NCBI RefSeq assembly: GCF_002269255.1
Contig: NZ_CP022823.1
Span: forward strand, 3,658,001 to 3,722,000
From: Klebsiella quasivariicola
Lineage (GTDB): Bacteria > Pseudomonadota > Gammaproteobacteria > Enterobacterales > Enterobacteriaceae
Reading direction: 5' to 3'
Length of the DNA stretch: 64,000 nt
Below are positions 62,040 through 64,000 of this stretch, one piece after another. Each line of letters opens with the position of its first letter. The stretch's first letter is position 1. The notes under the pieces were generated by a model. That model made no database searches. It saw only the letters and a list, made by a program, of their open reading frames with translations, and was not told the DNA's origin. The position numbers and the translations under genes are program-made.

Positions 62040-63008
62040 ATGGGCACAGCCAAACACAGTAAACTGCTTATCCTTGGTTCTGGACCTGCGGGATACACCG
62101 CGGCGGTCTATGCCGCACGCGCCAACCTGCAGCCGGTGCTGATCACCGGGATGGAAAAAGGCGGTCAGCTGACCACCACGACGGAAGTGGAAAACTGGCC
62201 AGGCGATCCGAACGATCTCACCGGTCCGCTGCTGATGGAGCGCATGCACGAGCATGCCACCAAATTTGAAACCGAGATCATTTTCGACCATATCAGCCGC
62301 GTCGATCTGCAAAACCGCCCGTTCCGTCTGACAGGCGACAGCGGCGAGTACACCTGTGACGCCCTGATCATCGCCACTGGCGCTTCCGCCCGTTACCTGG
62401 GTCTGCCTTCCGAAGAGGCATTCAAAGGCCGCGGCGTTTCCGCTTGCGCCACCTGTGACGGATTCTTCTATCGCAACCAGAAAGTAGCAGTCATCGGCGG
62501 CGGCAACACCGCAGTTGAAGAGGCTCTGTATCTGTCGAATATCGCCTCTGAGGTACATCTGATCCACCGCCGCGATTCTTTCCGTGCGGAAAAAATCCTC
62601 ATCAAGCGTCTAATGGACAAAGTCGAAAGCGGTAACATCGTGCTGCATACCGACCGTACCCTCGAAGAAGTGACTGGCGACCAGATGGGCGTCAGCGGCC
62701 TGCGTCTGCGCGATACCAAAAACAGCGACAACGTCGAGTCTCTGGAAGTGGCAGGCCTGTTCGTTGCCATTGGCCACAGCCCGAACACCGCCATCTTTGA
62801 AGGTCAGCTGGAACTGGAAAACGGCTATATCAAAGTGCAGTCCGGGATCCATGGCAACGCCACTCAGACCAGCATTCCGGGTGTATTCGCCGCTGGCGAT
62901 GTCATGGACCATATCTACCGTCAGGCGATCACCTCTGCGGGCACCGGCTGTATGGCGGCGCTGGACGCCGAACGGTACCTCGACGGTCTGGCTGACGCTT
63001 GCAAATAA
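62040..63008 (+). CDS. trxB: Thioredoxin reductase
   Basis: TrxB transfers electrons from NADPH through FAD to thioredoxin. I chose the ATG at 62040 (M-G-T-A-K-H-S-K-L-L), giving 322 residues; an in-frame start at 62013 adds nine residues. FAD-binding G-S-G-P-A-G is at 13-18, the redox pair C-A-T-C at 136-139, and the NADPH site G-G-G-N-T-A near 154. An intrinsic terminator follows, then cydD. Confidence 0.96.
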   Translation: MGTAKHSKLLILGSGPAGYTAAVYAARANLQPVLITGMEKGGQLTTTTEVENWPGDPNDLTGPLLMERMHEHATKFETEIIFDHISRVDLQNRPFRLTGDSGEYTCDALIIATGASARYLGLPSEEAFKGRGVSACATCDGFFYRNQKVAVIGGGNTAVEEALYLSNIASEVHLIHRRDSFRAEKILIKRLMDKVESGNIVLHTDRTLEEVTGDQMGVSGLRLRDTKNSDNVESLEVAGLFVAIGHSPNTAIFEGQLELENGYIKVQSGIHGNATQTSIPGVFAAGDVMDHIYRQAITSAGTGCMAALDAERYLDGLADACK

Positions 63009-63036
63009 TCTTTACAAGTCAGTAACAAAGGTAAAG

Positions 63037-63065
63037 AAGGCGACGAAAAGTCGCCTTTATTTTTG
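63037..63065 (+). terminator. Terminator after trxB
   Basis: AAGGCGAC pairs with GTCGCCTT around GAAAA, followed by TATTTTT. Confidence 0.88.
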
Positions 63066-63122
63066 CCGCGATGTAACATTGCCGTGCCTAATATTCCCAT
63101 AACGACACCTGCAAAGCGCGCA

Positions 63123-64000
63123 ATGAATAAAACCCGTCAACAAGAGTTAACCCGCTGGTTAAAACAGCAAAGTATTATCTCCCGTCGCTGGTTGATGATT
63201 TCCCGCCTGCTTGGCGTGGCGAGCGGTCTGCTGATCGTGGCGCAGGCCTGGTTCCTGGCGCGGATCCTGCACCGAATGGTGATGGAGAATATTCCAGCGA
63301 CCGCCCTGCTGCTCCCGCTGACCCTGCTGATACTCACCTTTGTGCTGCGCGCCTGGGTGGTCTGGCTGCGTGAGCGGGTCGGCTTTCAGGCCGGGCAGCA
63401 TATCCGCTATGAGATTCGCCGCCAGGTTCTTGACCGTCTCCAGCAGGCAGGCCCGGCGTGGATTCAGGGCAAACCGGCCGGCAGCTGGGCAACGCTTATT
63501 CTTGAGCAAATCGACGACATGCACGATTATTATGCCCGCTACCTGCCCCAGATGACGCTGGCGGCCTGCGTGCCGCTGCTGATCGTTATCACGATTTTTC
63601 CGATTAACTGGGCCGCCGCGCTAATCCTTCTCGGCACCGCCCCGCTGATCCCGCTTTTCATGGCGCTGGTCGGAATGGGCGCCGCCGACGCCAACCGGCG
63701 TAACTTCCAGGCGCTGGCCCGCCTCAGCGGCCACTTCCTCGACCGCCTGCGCGGCATGGAAACCTTACGTATTTTTCATCGAGGTCAGGCAGAAACCGAT
63801 AATATTCGCGACGCCTCGCAGGATTTTCGCCAACGCACCATGGAAGTCCTGCGCCTGGCCTTCCTCTCCTCCGGGGTTCTGGAGTTTTTCACCTCCCTGT
63901 CCATTGCGCTGGTGGCGGTGTATTTTGGCTTCTCTTACCTTGGCGAGCTGAACTTCGGCCACTATGGCGCGGGCGTCACGCTGATGGCAGGATTCCTGAC
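63123..64000 (+). CDS. cydD: CydD, cysteine/glutathione ABC exporter subunit, 5' part only
   Basis: CydD pairs with CydC to export cysteine and glutathione to the periplasm, which is required for cytochrome bd assembly. The frame opens at the ATG at 63123 (M-N-K-T-R-Q-Q-E-L-T-R-W-L) and stays open to the window end, covering about 292 residues. This is the membrane domain with its helices; the nucleotide-binding domain lies beyond the window. The sequence closely follows E. coli CydD (for example G-M-E-T-L-R-I-F, Y-F-G-F-S-Y-L-G-E-L). Confidence 0.95.
   Translation, partial: MNKTRQQELTRWLKQQSIISRRWLMISRLLGVASGLLIVAQAWFLARILHRMVMENIPATALLLPLTLLILTFVLRAWVVWLRERVGFQAGQHIRYEIRRQVLDRLQQAGPAWIQGKPAGSWATLILEQIDDMHDYYARYLPQMTLAACVPLLIVITIFPINWAAALILLGTAPLIPLFMALVGMGAADANRRNFQALARLSGHFLDRLRGMETLRIFHRGQAETDNIRDASQDFRQRTMEVLRLAFLSSGVLEFFTSLSIALVAVYFGFSYLGELNFGHYGAGVTLMAGFL

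Overview
The window is a stretch of enterobacterial core chromosome, most likely from the Klebsiella pneumoniae complex. The evidence is a moderately GC-rich sequence, proteins very close in sequence and length to their Escherichia coli orthologues, an OmpK35-type (OmpF) porin, and gene order almost identical to the E. coli ssuA-to-cydD segment. Identifications come from recalled family sequences and visible motifs; no database search was run. No tRNA, rRNA, CRISPR array, prophage or plasmid gene was seen.

Layout, left to right. 1-3.1 kb: alkanesulfonate use (ssuA 3' end, ssuD, ssuC, ssuB). 3.2-9 kb: pepN (minus), then pncB and asnS (plus). 9-12 kb: the ompF-type porin gene with its OmpR/MicF-type control region, then aspC. 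12-14.4 kb: an IS3-family insertion sequence, one complete copy joined directly to a second copy lacking its left 166 bp. 14.5-18 kb: gloC, mepK and ldtD (minus). 18-25.3 kb: the tightly overlapping cmoM-mukF-mukE-mukB operon (minus), then elyC (plus) and ycbJ (minus). 27-34.5 kb: envelope and repair genes kdsB, ycaR, ycaQ, lpxK, msbA and ycaI/comEC (minus). 34.6-40.2 kb: ihfB, rpsA, cmk, aroA, serC (minus). 40.4-43 kb: ycaP (minus) and ycaO (plus). 43.3-47.5 kb: anaerobic pyruvate/formate genes focA-pflB-pflA. 47.6-53 kb: ycaD and the DMSO reductase operon dmsABC (minus). 53.2-61.5 kb: serS, rarA, lolA, ftsK, lrp (minus). 62-64 kb: trxB and the start of cydD (plus).

Functionally the window combines chromosome management (MukBEF, FtsK, IHF-beta, Lrp, RarA, YcaQ), envelope building (KdsB, LpxK, MsbA, LdtD, MepK, LolA, ElyC, OmpF), anaerobic metabolism (FocA/PflBA, DmsABC, probably under FNR), central biosynthesis (AroA, SerC, AspC, PncB, Cmk) and translation (AsnS, SerS, S1, YcaO). 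Putative operator sites for NadR (pncB), FNR (focA, dmsA) and LexA (ftsK) can be read directly.

I found no convincing undescribed system. The most distinctive features are the fused IS3-family copies that separate aspC from its terminator, the 72-nt repeat array in the FtsK linker, a terminator-like hairpin in the asnS leader, and the absence of several genes that E. coli carries in the same segment (ycaL; ycaC/ycaM/ycaN/ycaK).
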